Shown: positions 6,412 through 12,158, numbered from the stretch's first letter. The stretch: DNA of 12,536 nucleotides from Oscillatoria sp. Prado101 (GCA_025454445.1 JALOOK010000057.1:1-12536); one strand, 5' to 3'. Notes: generated by a model from the letters alone, not told the origin. Numbers and translations are program-made.

Positions 6412-7362
6412 ATGGCTAATTTAAAAGCGATTCGCGACCGGATTCAGTCGGTCAAAAACACGAAGAAAATCACGGAAGCGATGCGCTTGGTGGCGGCGGC
6501 TAAGGTGCGCCGCGCCCAAGAGCAGGTGATTGCCACTCGCCCTTTTGCTGACCGTTTGGCGCAAGTGCTGTACGGTTTGCAAGCTCGGTTGCGGTTTGAG
6601 GATGCTGACTTGCCTTTGCTGAAACAGCGGGAAGTTCGCTCTGTGGGTTTGCTGGTGATTTCGGGCGACCGGGGTCTGTGCGGCGGCTACAATACGAATA
6701 TCATCAAGCGGGCTGAAGCTCGGGCTAAGGAGCTGAAGGCGGAAGGGTTGGATTATAAGTATGTGCTGGTGGGTCGCAAGGCTATCCAGTATTTCCAGCG
6801 CCGCAACCAGCCGATTGACGCTACTTATACGGGGCTGGAGCAGATTCCGACGGCGGCGGAAGCTTCGCAAATTGCGGATGAATTGCTGTCGCTGTTCCTG
6901 TCGGAAACGGTTGACCGGGTTGAGTTGGTGTACACTAAGTTTGTGTCGCTGATCAGTTCTAGGCCGGTGGTTCAAACCTTGCTGCCGCTGACTGCGCAAG
7001 GGTTGGAAGCGACGGATGATGAAATTTTCCGCCTGACGACTCGCGGCGGGAATTTTGAGGTGGAGCGGGAGAAGGTGAGTGCGCCGGTGAAGGGTTTGCC
7101 GAGAGATATGCTTTTCGAGCAAGATCCGGTGCAAATTCTGGACGCTTTGCTGCCGCTGTATTTGAATAACCAGTTGCTGCGGGCGCTGCAAGAATCGGCT
7201 GCTAGCGAGCTGGCGGCGCGGATGACGGCGATGAGCAGCGCTAGCGATAATGCGAAGCAGTTGATTGGGACGCTGACGCTGAATTATAACAAGGCGCGGC
7301 AAGCTGCAATTACCCAGGAGATTCTGGAAGTTGTGGGCGGTGCTGAGGCGCTGAGAGGTTAG
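6412..7362 (+). CDS. atpC/atpG: ATP synthase F1 subunit gamma (atpC in cyanobacterial naming, atpG in bacterial naming)
   Basis: Gamma is the central rotating shaft that couples the c-ring to catalysis in F1. The 316-residue protein has the N-terminal helix MANLKAIRDRIQSVKNTKKI (1-20), the conserved SGDRGLCGGYNTN (84-96), and the C-terminal helix with SELAARMTAMSSASDNAKQL (265-284) and TLNYNKARQAAITQEI (289-304). The cyanobacterial/plastid insert is present at roughly 197-233, including EIFRLTTRGG (204-213). The cysteine pair that makes the chloroplast enzyme thiol-regulated is absent. The only cysteine is C90. There is no strong ribosome site before ATG 6412. It is the last gene of the operon. 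Confidence 0.98.
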   Translation: MANLKAIRDRIQSVKNTKKITEAMRLVAAAKVRRAQEQVIATRPFADRLAQVLYGLQARLRFEDADLPLLKQREVRSVGLLVISGDRGLCGGYNTNIIKRAEARAKELKAEGLDYKYVLVGRKAIQYFQRRNQPIDATYTGLEQIPTAAEASQIADELLSLFLSETVDRVELVYTKFVSLISSRPVVQTLLPLTAQGLEATDDEIFRLTTRGGNFEVEREKVSAPVKGLPRDMLFEQDPVQILDALLPLYLNNQLLRALQESAASELAARMTAMSSASDNAKQLIGTLTLNYNKARQAAITQEILEVVGGAEALRG

Positions 7363-7406
7363 TGCCGGTGCTTTGATTCGGTTGTTGGGAATGAACCCCA
7401 CCCCCC

Positions 7407-7453
7407 AACCCCCTCCCCGCGTGCGGGGAGGGGGAGTTTGAGGGGGTTTTTTT
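7407..7453 (+). terminator. Intrinsic terminator of the atp operon
   Basis: A perfect 12-bp GC-rich stem, CCCCCTCCCCGC (7409-7420) with its complement at 7423-7434 around GT, lies 46 bases after the atpC stop. It is followed by GGGGG and seven T (7447-7453). The alternative pairing of AACCCCC (7407-7413) with GGGGGTT (7442-7448) would place the stem directly against the T run. A similar CACCCCCC..AACCCCC hairpin recurs at 12449-12494, so this terminator appears to be made from a dispersed repeat. Confidence 0.65.
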
Positions 7454-7518
7454 GCGTGGGAAAAAGTTTGAATTATCCTTCTACTTTTTGCATTGGCAAA
7501 TGGGGCTTGGCGATTAGA

Positions 7519-7868
7519 AAGAGACTGTTGGCGAATTGATGTGGGGGCTTACACCCTACGCCTTCTTTTGGGGGCAGGTTGTTCGGTTGTAGCTAGCGCT
7601 AGGGGGAAGGGCGAAGCATGAGCGGATGTAATCTTTTCACCGATTGCAAATATCCTCGCGCTCATGCTTCGCCCCTACATCCGATCTTGTGTAGGGGCGA
7701 AGCATTGGCGTTAGGATCTTTACGACTGCGCCCGAAATTTCGCTTCGCCAATGCTAGCTGCTGTAGGCGTTAGCCGTGCGCTCTTAGCGCATGCAGCCGC
7801 TGCGCTAACGCCCTCTTTACTTCTCAGCGAGTAGGTCTAACCCCTCACGGATTTGCCAACAGTCTCTT
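7519..7868. repeat. MITE-like segment with terminal inverted repeats, no coding capacity
   Basis: The left end (7519-7536, AAGAGACTGTTGGCGAAT) and the right end (7851-7868) are inverted repeats matching at 17 of 18 positions. The similarity continues inward, with gaps, for about 40 bases: GTGGGGGCTTACACCCTAC on the left faces a degenerate copy on the right. The 350-bp interior holds further inverted repeats and no reading frame. Terminal inverted repeats around a short non-coding interior are the hallmark of a miniature transposable element. I see no target-site duplication at the ends, so it could also be a pair of dispersed repeats that happen to face each other. Confidence 0.4.
7609..7755. 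repeat. Cluster of GCGAAGCAT-type inverted repeats
   Basis: GGGCGAAGCATGAGCG (7609-7624) has an exact inverted copy at 7659-7674. That copy extends through CCCTACA and faces a third copy at 7690-7710 (TGTAGGGGCGAAGCAT..). The end of the third copy, AGCATTGGCG (7701-7710), has an exact inverted partner at 7746-7755. Alternating copies allow several competing hairpins. A further pair, GGCGTTAGC (7766-7774) with GCTAACGCC (7804-7812), follows directly. Confidence 0.7.
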
Positions 7869-7917
7869 GGAAACTCACTGCGACAGACGAAGCCCGCCTT
7901 CGCGGGCTAAAGAGACT
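7861..7917. repeat. Composite hairpin AGTCTCTT/AAGAGACT with GC-rich core
   Basis: Outer arms AGTCTCTT (7861-7868) and AAGAGACT (7910-7917) enclose the hairpin AGCCCGC (7891-7897), CTTC, GCGGGCT (7902-7908). The left outer arm is also the right terminal repeat of the 7519-7868 segment, so the two structures share sequence and compete. Confidence 0.6.
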
Positions 7918-7973
7918 ATAGTGGGATGCGCCCCATGTCGCGTCTCTACAAGTCCTTTTTAATGGTGGTAGGG

Positions 7974-7994
7974 GCACCCCTTGTGGGTGCTTTT
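7974..7994 (+). terminator. Terminator-like hairpin with T run, no adjacent gene
   Basis: GCACCC (7974-7979), five-base loop, GGGTGC (7985-7990), then TTTTGCTTTT. The shape suits an intrinsic terminator on the + strand, but the nearest + strand gene ended over 600 bases earlier. It could act as a backstop or simply be another dispersed repeat. Confidence 0.3.
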
Positions 7995-8098
7995 GCTTTT
8001 GGGATTGCAGGGGTGTTTTGGGTTGGCCAGATCGCCGAATTCAAAGATAAGCATCAGATATATTTTTGGATAGAACTGCTTTTTGGGCAAACACTTTC

Positions 8099-8530
8099 TT
8101 AATCGATAGGGTGTTTCATTATATAACGCAACATGGCAGGGCTGACGGTTATGAAAATTGTAACAAAAAAAACTAATGCGTATGCCAAGAATGGGTTTGC
8201 ACCTGGCTTGATAAACGTTAAACTCCCACTTAAAGAAGCTATGAAGTCAACGATGATTGCAGGCAACCAAAAGAGGAAAATTATTTTTTCTTTTCTGGCA
8301 AAAACATCTATCGTGAGAATGTTTAGACCTGTGATGACGGAAGTTCCGATCGTCGCAAATGCGTAATTGCCGGGGTTCTGAACATTTCCGAGTTGGGCTA
8401 AAACGTAGCCGGTGTCATTAAAATTAACATTTCCTATTTTTGTCCCCAAAATCTCTAATATTCCCAAGAAAGTAGTGAAGGCATCACCAACCATACCGAT
8501 GAAAAATAAGAAAACTAGAGTGCCCTGCAT
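8099..8530 (-). CDS. Four-helix membrane protein of unknown function, third gene of the nuclease operon
   Basis: I do not recognise the family. The 143-residue protein has four hydrophobic segments at about 3-27, 58-77, 82-102 and 114-133, and a short basic C-terminus (RYIMKHPID). Three of the four carry a buried aspartate (D16 in MVGDAFTT, D75 in LTIDVF, D95 in IIVDFIAS). This is unusual for a plain anchor and could point to ion passage or helix-helix contacts. The residues between helices 1 and 2 (about 30-55, N/G/Q rich) would form the main exposed loop. ATG 8530 is chosen because AGGAGA lies just upstream. TTG 8551 would add seven residues but has no ribosome site. It starts 24 bases after the preceding gene stops, so it is almost certainly in the same operon. 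Confidence 0.75.
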   Translation of the reverse strand: MQGTLVFLFFIGMVGDAFTTFLGILEILGTKIGNVNFNDTGYVLAQLGNVQNPGNYAFATIGTSVITGLNILTIDVFARKEKIIFLFWLPAIIVDFIASLSGSLTFIKPGANPFLAYALVFFVTIFITVSPAMLRYIMKHPID

Positions 8531-8534
8531 TTTT

Positions 8535-8540
8535 TCTCCT
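8535..8540 (-). promoter_or_regulatory. Shine-Dalgarno site that sets the start of the four-helix membrane protein
   Basis: AGGAGA on the minus strand, spaced normally from ATG 8530. It lies within the frame that TTG 8551 would use, which argues against the upstream start. Confidence 0.65.
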
Positions 8541-8554
8541 ATTGTCGCCAATGA

Positions 8555-9097
8555 TTAACGGACAAAACTAACTAAAACAGCAAGTAGCATACCTAGAATC
8601 AGAGCCAAGATAACCAAAATACCAAACAGGAAATCATCGTTTAATTTGATTTTTTTACGCCGGTTTCCAGATTTTGCTTCCACAAGGCCGATCTGAACAA
8701 GTCCTGCTATGAAATTCTTCCAAGTTTTCAGGCTTTCATCTCTCAGAGATTCGCCCTCTGGCAACTCAATTAAGCGTTCATTGTTTTGGATCAGCAAATC
8801 GATGAGTTCCTGAAATTCCTTATAGCCGAGCTTGTCGCGATTTGGAAAGCGCTCGAACTTAAATGACATGGATGACCTAGAATACTGCCTGAACCATAGT
8901 GAAATCCCTAGCTCATGCAAGCTTATCCAATCCTTAACAGTGAAAGTTTTACGAGTTTTCCAAGCCACATCAATTGCTCTTGTGGTTCTGATGTCTTTCC
9001 CCTCAATCGGCATGAAATTCGAGGCGAGTTGTAAAACTCCCTCGAAAGACGTTGAATCTCTGATTTGTTGGATGGGTTGCGGGATATCTTTATCCAT
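8555..9097 (-). CDS. Tail-anchored protein of unknown function, second gene of the nuclease operon
   Basis: Not recognised. From ATG 9097 the product has 180 residues. A soluble, charged helical part (about 1-155) is followed by one strongly hydrophobic helix (about 157-178, FLFGILVILALILGMLLAVL) at the very C-terminus, with only two residues beyond it. The arrangement is a tail anchor with the bulk in the cytoplasm. Residues 124-152 (TWKNFIAGLVQIGLVEAKSG, then RRKKIKLN) look like the recognition helix and basic wing of a winged-helix fold. That is a visual impression, not a family match. A frame extension to GTG 9133 is possible but has no ribosome site. The gene lies 26 bases after the nuclease gene and 24 before the four-helix gene. 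Confidence 0.75.
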   Translation of the reverse strand: MDKDIPQPIQQIRDSTSFEGVLQLASNFMPIEGKDIRTTRAIDVAWKTRKTFTVKDWISLHELGISLWFRQYSRSSMSFKFERFPNRDKLGYKEFQELIDLLIQNNERLIELPEGESLRDESLKTWKNFIAGLVQIGLVEAKSGNRRKKIKLNDDFLFGILVILALILGMLLAVLVSFVR

Positions 9098-9123
9098 TTT
9101 TATTTTCCCAGAAAAAGCAGGGG

Positions 9124-10272
9124 TTACCACCAACTATCGCTGCTAGAGCCAGAGTCAGAGTCACCACTGTCCCCAGAATCACTGCTGCCGTAATCAGAAC
9201 TATCACTTGAACCGGAGTCATAGCCACCACTGTCCCCAGAACCACTGCTGCCGGAATCAGAACTATCACCTGAGCCGGAGTCATAGCCACCACTGTCCCC
9301 GGGATCACTGCTGCCATAGCCATCACTTTCCGGGTCAGAGCTACCACCAAACCAACCACCGAACAAAGAGCCACCACTGTCCCCGGGATTACTGTCTGAC
9401 TCCGGTGCGGAACTGCTATTAACTCCGTTAGGGTTAGAACTCTCCTCATTCCCTCCAAAGCCAAACATACCACCAACCACAATACTAATCAAACCACCTA
9501 ACCAAGAGCCCCCACTGTCCTGAGAATTAGTGTTTCCAGGGTCGGAACTGTGGTCTGACTCAGGTTCGGAACTGCTATCAAGTCCTTCAGGCTTAGAACT
9601 CTCATCACTACGTCCAGAGTCTGAACTGTGGCCTGACTCAGTTTCGGAACTTCTATCATCCTGGTGAGAGTGAAATTCAGGAGGAAGTCCTCGTGTAACG
9701 CCCGTCTCTTTGACATCAGATGGATTGGCAAACTCGATATTATCGGCAGAGATTACGAACGACTGAGTTTCATCCAACACTTTCAATACATCACGACCAA
9801 AACAATCGGTTGTTCCATCAGCAGTAGAAAAAATTAGGCGCATTCCTGTCACATCAGCTAGATAAACTAGCCGCTGAACTTGATTCACTGCTTTCGCTCC
9901 TGTCCATTTCGACCTCGGCCCATAAGATTTACATTCTACTATGGCCACTTCAACATCCTGAATGTCTCTGATGACCACATCTACCTCAGTTACTTTGTTA
10001 AATATTTCTAAGGTTTCATGGTAAGAATTATTGGTCTTATCCAGCCGAAGAGCGTTCATTCCATAATTTTCGAGCTCTTGCTCTGTGTATTGCTCATAAA
10101 ATGTACCTTGTTGATTACTGGAACGACCCCTTTCTTGATTGCTTCTACTCCCTGTCCCCTGTGTCTGTCCCGCGTTACTCCCACCGGCATTATCGTCTCT
10201 GAACATTCCACTAAAGTGAGAGCCTAACTCTTTCACGCCGTCACCAAACCAACCCAATCCTCCTCCACTCAC
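9124..10272 (-). CDS. PD-(D/E)XK nuclease-like protein with a long Ser/Asp/Gly repeat tail, first gene of the operon
   Basis: From GTG 10272 the product has 382 residues. There are three parts. Residues 1-60 are Gly/Ser/Gln-rich and probably flexible. Residues 61-180 form a compact domain with a restriction-endonuclease-like core: EVDVVIRD (96-103) with D98, then VAIVECKSY (109-117) with the E113-x-K115 pair, an amphipathic helix NQVQRLVYLADVTGM (130-144) and the strand RLIFSTADG (145-153). D98, E113 and K115 match the PD-(D/E)XK pattern and all are present. Residues 185-382 are low complexity (Ser, Asp, Gly, Pro), broken by two hydrophobic glycine-rich patches (257-274 and 302-310), and end SDSWW. 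The last part is built from 21-residue repeats. GTG 10272 is preferred because GGAGGT precedes it by four bases. GTG 10290 would add six residues. The exact family is not identified, and cleavage activity is inferred from motifs alone. Confidence 0.75.
   Translation of the reverse strand: MSGGGLGWFGDGVKELGSHFSGMFRDDNAGGSNAGQTQGTGSRSNQERGRSSNQQGTFYEQYTEQELENYGMNALRLDKTNNSYHETLEIFNKVTEVDVVIRDIQDVEVAIVECKSYGPRSKWTGAKAVNQVQRLVYLADVTGMRLIFSTADGTTDCFGRDVLKVLDETQSFVISADNIEFANPSDVKETGVTRGLPPEFHSHQDDRSSETESGHSSDSGRSDESSKPEGLDSSSEPESDHSSDPGNTNSQDSGGSWLGGLISIVVGGMFGFGGNEESSNPNGVNSSSAPESDSNPGDSGGSLFGGWFGGSSDPESDGYGSSDPGDSGGYDSGSGDSSDSGSSGSGDSGGYDSGSSDSSDYGSSDSGDSGDSDSGSSSDSWW
9163..9351. repeat. 63-bp tandem repeat inside the nuclease gene tail
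   Basis: Three adjacent imperfect copies begin at 9163, 9226 and 9289, recognised by ACCACTGTCCCC at each start. Sixty-three bases are 21 codons, so copy number can change without shifting frame. The protein unit begins DSGGYDSG and continues with SS/SD pairs. A further DSGG-starting copy appears at 9373, 84 bases (28 codons) after the third start. Confidence 0.75.
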
Positions 10273-10276
10273 AGCT

Positions 10277-10282
10277 ACCTCC
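10277..10282 (-). promoter_or_regulatory. Shine-Dalgarno site supporting GTG 10272 as the nuclease gene start
   Basis: GGAGGT on the minus strand is four bases from GTG 10272. For the alternative starts GTG 10284 and 10290 it would be overlapping or internal. Confidence 0.6.
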
Positions 10283-10350
10283 ACCGGCACAGCCTGCTTG
10301 TCTGTATATGTTCCCTATACTACACTCATCTTTCCAACACTGACAACCCG

Positions 10351-10613
10351 AAAAAGACGGAAAAAGACGGATAGAGCTAACTTTACTGGCTAAGTTGAAA
10401 AAAGACGGAAAAAGACGGATGTCGCTAACTTTGGCCGGCTAAGTCGGAAAAAGACGGAAAAAGACGGATGCCGCTAACCTTGGGAGGCCAAGTCGGAAAA
10501 AGACGGAAAAAGACGGATGCCGCTAACTTAGGGAGGCCAAGTCGGAAAAAGACGGAAAAAGACGGATGCCGCTAACTTTGGGCGCTAAGTCGGAGCGGGA
10601 CGGAAAAAGACGG
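10351..10613. repeat. Tandem array of 48-49-bp repeats with paired AAAAAGACGG decamers between divergent genes
   Basis: Units start at 10351, 10399, 10448, 10497 and 10546 (lengths 48, 49, 49, 49, 48). A truncated sixth begins at 10594. Each full unit is two back-to-back AAAAAGACGG decamers, then GCTAAC, then a small imperfect palindrome of the form ACTT...AAGT, ending CGG in most copies. In unit 3 this palindrome is CTTGG GAGG CCAAG. In all there are 11 perfect decamers and one degenerate one (10594-10603). The sixth unit lacks its middle and joins straight to the promoter of the HTH gene. The non-coding gap here runs from 10273 to 10664. Apart from this array and the -10 box I see nothing else in it. 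Confidence 0.95.
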
Positions 10614-10624
10614 ATAAAGTCGGG

Positions 10625-10630
10625 TATAAT
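10625..10630 (+). promoter_or_regulatory. -10 box of the HTH gene, adjoining the repeat array
   Basis: TATAAT is a perfect consensus -10 hexamer, 35 bases before ATG 10665. No TTGACA-like -35 is present. The expected -35 position (about 10602-10607) falls on the start of the last AAAAAGACGG decamer. That is the arrangement of a promoter whose activity depends on, or is blocked by, a protein bound to the repeats. Confidence 0.55.
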
Positions 10631-10664
10631 AACGACATCTCTCTCCCCTCCCTACTGATGCTCA

Positions 10665-11177
10665 ATGGACATTCAGGAGATATTACAATTTGTAGACGAT
10701 GCTGTCTGCGCCAAGACAGGCCAGCGTCTAAGTGACCTGCAGCGTGCAATTATTGAGGGAATCCTGAAGCGACAAAAGTATTCTGAGATTGCAAAAACTT
10801 ATGGGTGCACTACTGGCCATGCTAAGGATGAGGGTTACGAGCTTTTGCAAATTTTATCTAACATATTTGATGAGTCCGTGAATAAAAAAAATATTAAATC
10901 TGTTATTGAACGGCAAGCAAATCAGAATATTTGTGGGATTTGGGGAAATACTTTTGGGGATAGCAATGTGATTGGCAACATCAACTTTTGCTCTGAGCAA
11001 CCCACAGCGACCCCAGAGCCAAGTCAGCCCGATACTGATACCTTCGAGCGCGGCAAGAATCAAGCTATGATTGAAAGGATTGGGAAGTTACGGCAGTTTG
11101 GCTTGAGGGATGAGCAAATTGCAGATGTCCTAAGTCTGCTATTGCAGGGGGTTAAGCAGGAGGACTTGGAGGAGTGA
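10665..11177 (+). CDS. Small protein with an N-terminal HTH domain of the VMAP/NTPase-associated type
   Basis: The product has 170 residues. Residues 1-83 (from DIQEILQFVDDAVCAKTGQR to the KKNIKSVIERQ end) closely resemble, from memory, the N-terminal helix-turn-helix domain found in cyanobacterial vWA-MoxR-associated and NB-ARC/NACHT-type NTPases. The likely HTH is KYSEIAKTYGCTTGHAKDEG (38-57). In those large proteins an NTPase or effector follows. Here the domain is followed only by an N/G-rich stretch (85-108), a Pro/Thr linker (112-125) and a helical C-terminus (129-170) with a second HTH-like pattern, LRQFGLRDEQIADVL (142-156). It is therefore a stand-alone version, perhaps a regulator of the divergent nuclease operon. 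ATG 10665 has no Shine-Dalgarno sequence. The transcript leader would be only about 25-30 bases. Confidence 0.75.
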   Translation: MDIQEILQFVDDAVCAKTGQRLSDLQRAIIEGILKRQKYSEIAKTYGCTTGHAKDEGYELLQILSNIFDESVNKKNIKSVIERQANQNICGIWGNTFGDSNVIGNINFCSEQPTATPEPSQPDTDTFERGKNQAMIERIGKLRQFGLRDEQIADVLSLLLQGVKQEDLEE

Positions 11178-11191
11178 GTGCGTTCTAGTGA

Positions 11192-11230
11192 CTGAGGCTG
11201 TTTCTGCATGCCGGTGACTCGGTGCCTCAG
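11192..11230. repeat. Inverted repeat after the HTH gene
   Basis: CTGAGGC (11192-11198) and its exact complement GCCTCAG (11224-11230) flank a 25-base loop, 14 bases after the HTH gene stops. No T run follows, so it is at best a weak or factor-dependent terminator. Confidence 0.3.
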
Positions 11231-11291
11231 GTTGACACTCACAAAACCCCTGAACCTGTGATAAAATCAAAACAAATCACTAATAGCGTTT

Positions 11292-12071
11292 ATGGCCACC
11301 CCAGTCAGCGAAACCAAATCACCCCCAGGACTGGTGATTTCTTGGGAAGCTCTCCCTGATGATTTTCAGTTAGAGGATGAACCCGTGGAAAATACAGGAC
11401 AGCCACTTCTAGCAGGGGCATTACGCGAAAGTTTAGAACTCAGCGGGTTCATTCAACCGCAGATGTTAATCGCCTCCAACTTTGCTCTGTGCGCCACAGT
11501 CAACGGCCAATTTATCGCGAAAGCCCCAGATTGGGTCTATGTAGGGTCAGTCAAAGATATCTTAGCCGAACGCCAGAGCTATACCCCCAATTTAGAAGGA
11601 GAGATACCGGCTATAGTCATAGAATTTTTATCCGGAAAAGATGGTGACGAATATTCTTTTAAGCGCACCTATCCCCCTGGAAAATGGTTTTTTTACGAAC
11701 AGATATTGCAAGTCCCCATCTATGTTATTTTTGACCCAGATGGCGGATTGCTAGAATATTATCAGCTAGAAACACCGCGCTATGAATTGCAACAGCCCGA
11801 TGAGAATGGCCGCCATTGGATTGAAACAATGGGATTATTCTTAGGGACTTGGCAAGGAACCAAAGAAGGAAGGACTGGGTATTGGTTAAGGTGGTGGGAT
11901 CGGGCGGGTAATTTGTTACCTTGGGGAGTCGAAAAAATTGAACAGGAACGCCAACGTGCTGAACAGGAACGCCAACGTGCTGAACAGGAACGCCAAGAAA
12001 AAGAACGGCTGATAGCTTATTTGATATCTCAGGGGATCGACCCCAATAATTTGCCTCCTCTCCCCAGGTAA
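11292..12071 (+). CDS. Uma2-family putative endonuclease with a Gln/Glu/Arg repeat tail
   Basis: This is a second Uma2 (DUF820) protein, only distantly similar to the one in the atp operon. It belongs to the longer branch of the family (259 residues). Putative catalytic residues are D80 in KAPDWVYVG, E111 in AIVIEFLSG and K131 in YPPGKWFFYEQ. VPIYVIFDPDGG (141-152) and YWLRWWDRAGNLLPW (197-211) are typical of this subgroup. A coiled-coil tail follows, with EQERQRA repeated (217-237), then a C-terminal LIAYLISQGIDPNNLPPLP (240-258). The tail type, E/Q/R repeats before LxxxGIDP, is common in this subgroup as I recall it. ATG 11292 is the only plausible start. It lies 114 bases after the HTH gene, apparently with its own promoter region. 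Confidence 0.88.
   Translation: MATPVSETKSPPGLVISWEALPDDFQLEDEPVENTGQPLLAGALRESLELSGFIQPQMLIASNFALCATVNGQFIAKAPDWVYVGSVKDILAERQSYTPNLEGEIPAIVIEFLSGKDGDEYSFKRTYPPGKWFFYEQILQVPIYVIFDPDGGLLEYYQLETPRYELQQPDENGRHWIETMGLFLGTWQGTKEGRTGYWLRWWDRAGNLLPWGVEKIEQERQRAEQERQRAEQERQEKERLIAYLISQGIDPNNLPPLPR
11940..12002 (+). repeat. 21-bp tandem repeat within the second Uma2 gene
   Basis: Two perfect 21-bp copies (11940-11960 and 11961-11981) are followed by a third that matches over its first 15 bases. Each encodes EQERQRA, one coiled-coil heptad, so copy-number changes keep frame and helix phase. Confidence 0.85.
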
Positions 12072-12098
12072 ACCCAAGCTGCTGCTGCACCGGCACTC

Positions 12099-12121
12099 AG
12101 GGCAGGTGTCTCGCCTGCCCT
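12099..12121. repeat. Hairpin between the converging Uma2 and xseB genes
   Basis: AGGGCAGG (12099-12106) and CCTGCCCT (12114-12121) form a perfect 8-bp stem with a seven-base loop. It lies in the 87-base gap between two genes that converge. It could help end transcription from either side, but no T run is present on either strand. It looks like a dispersed repeat. Confidence 0.5.
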
Positions 12122-12158
12122 ACGTCTATTGCTATAGAATGAGCGCCTTCTTGACACC

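Larger units (their letters stand above)
7363..8098. other. 736-bp non-coding, repeat-dense stretch between the atp operon and the nuclease locus
   Basis: I find no credible gene here on either strand. The stretch holds the atpC terminator (7407-7453), a MITE-like segment with terminal inverted repeats (7519-7868), internal copies of a GGGCGAAGCAT-type repeat, a GCCCGC hairpin (7861-7917) and a terminator-like hairpin (7974-7994). These are itemised separately. The part from 7995 to 8098 shows no structure I can name and no obvious terminator for the minus-strand genes ending at 8099. Confidence 0.7.

Noticed and set aside
6421..7401. 326-codon open frame on the minus strand opposite atpC
   Set aside because: Shadow of atpC. 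It is rich in Arg, Gln and His, has no recognisable motif, and follows from the third-position bias of the real gene.
8133..8366. 77-codon + strand frame opposite the four-helix membrane gene
   Set aside because: Antisense to a gene with good membrane helices and a Shine-Dalgarno site. It has no independent support.
9090..9482. Open frame of about 130 codons on the minus strand with VVALTP-type repeats
   Set aside because: It is an alternative frame of the nuclease gene's tandem repeat. The repetition comes from the DNA repeat, and the Ser/Asp/Gly frame is continuous with the nuclease domain.
10303..10337. Minus-strand promoter for the nuclease operon (TTGGAA at 10332-10337 with TATACA or TATAGG)
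   Set aside because: Spacers of 23 or 12 bases do not fit. The promoter must lie somewhere between the array and 10272, but I cannot place it.
10351..10613. CRISPR array
   Set aside because: The units are conserved over their full 48-49 bp with no unique spacers, and each contains an internal duplicated decamer. No cas-like gene is nearby.
11232..11267. TTGACA (11232-11237) and TAAAAT (11262-11267) as a promoter for the second Uma2 gene
   Set aside because: The TTGACA is perfect, but the spacer is about 24 bases, too long for a normal sigma-70 promoter. A promoter is likely in this gap, but these boxes do not define it.
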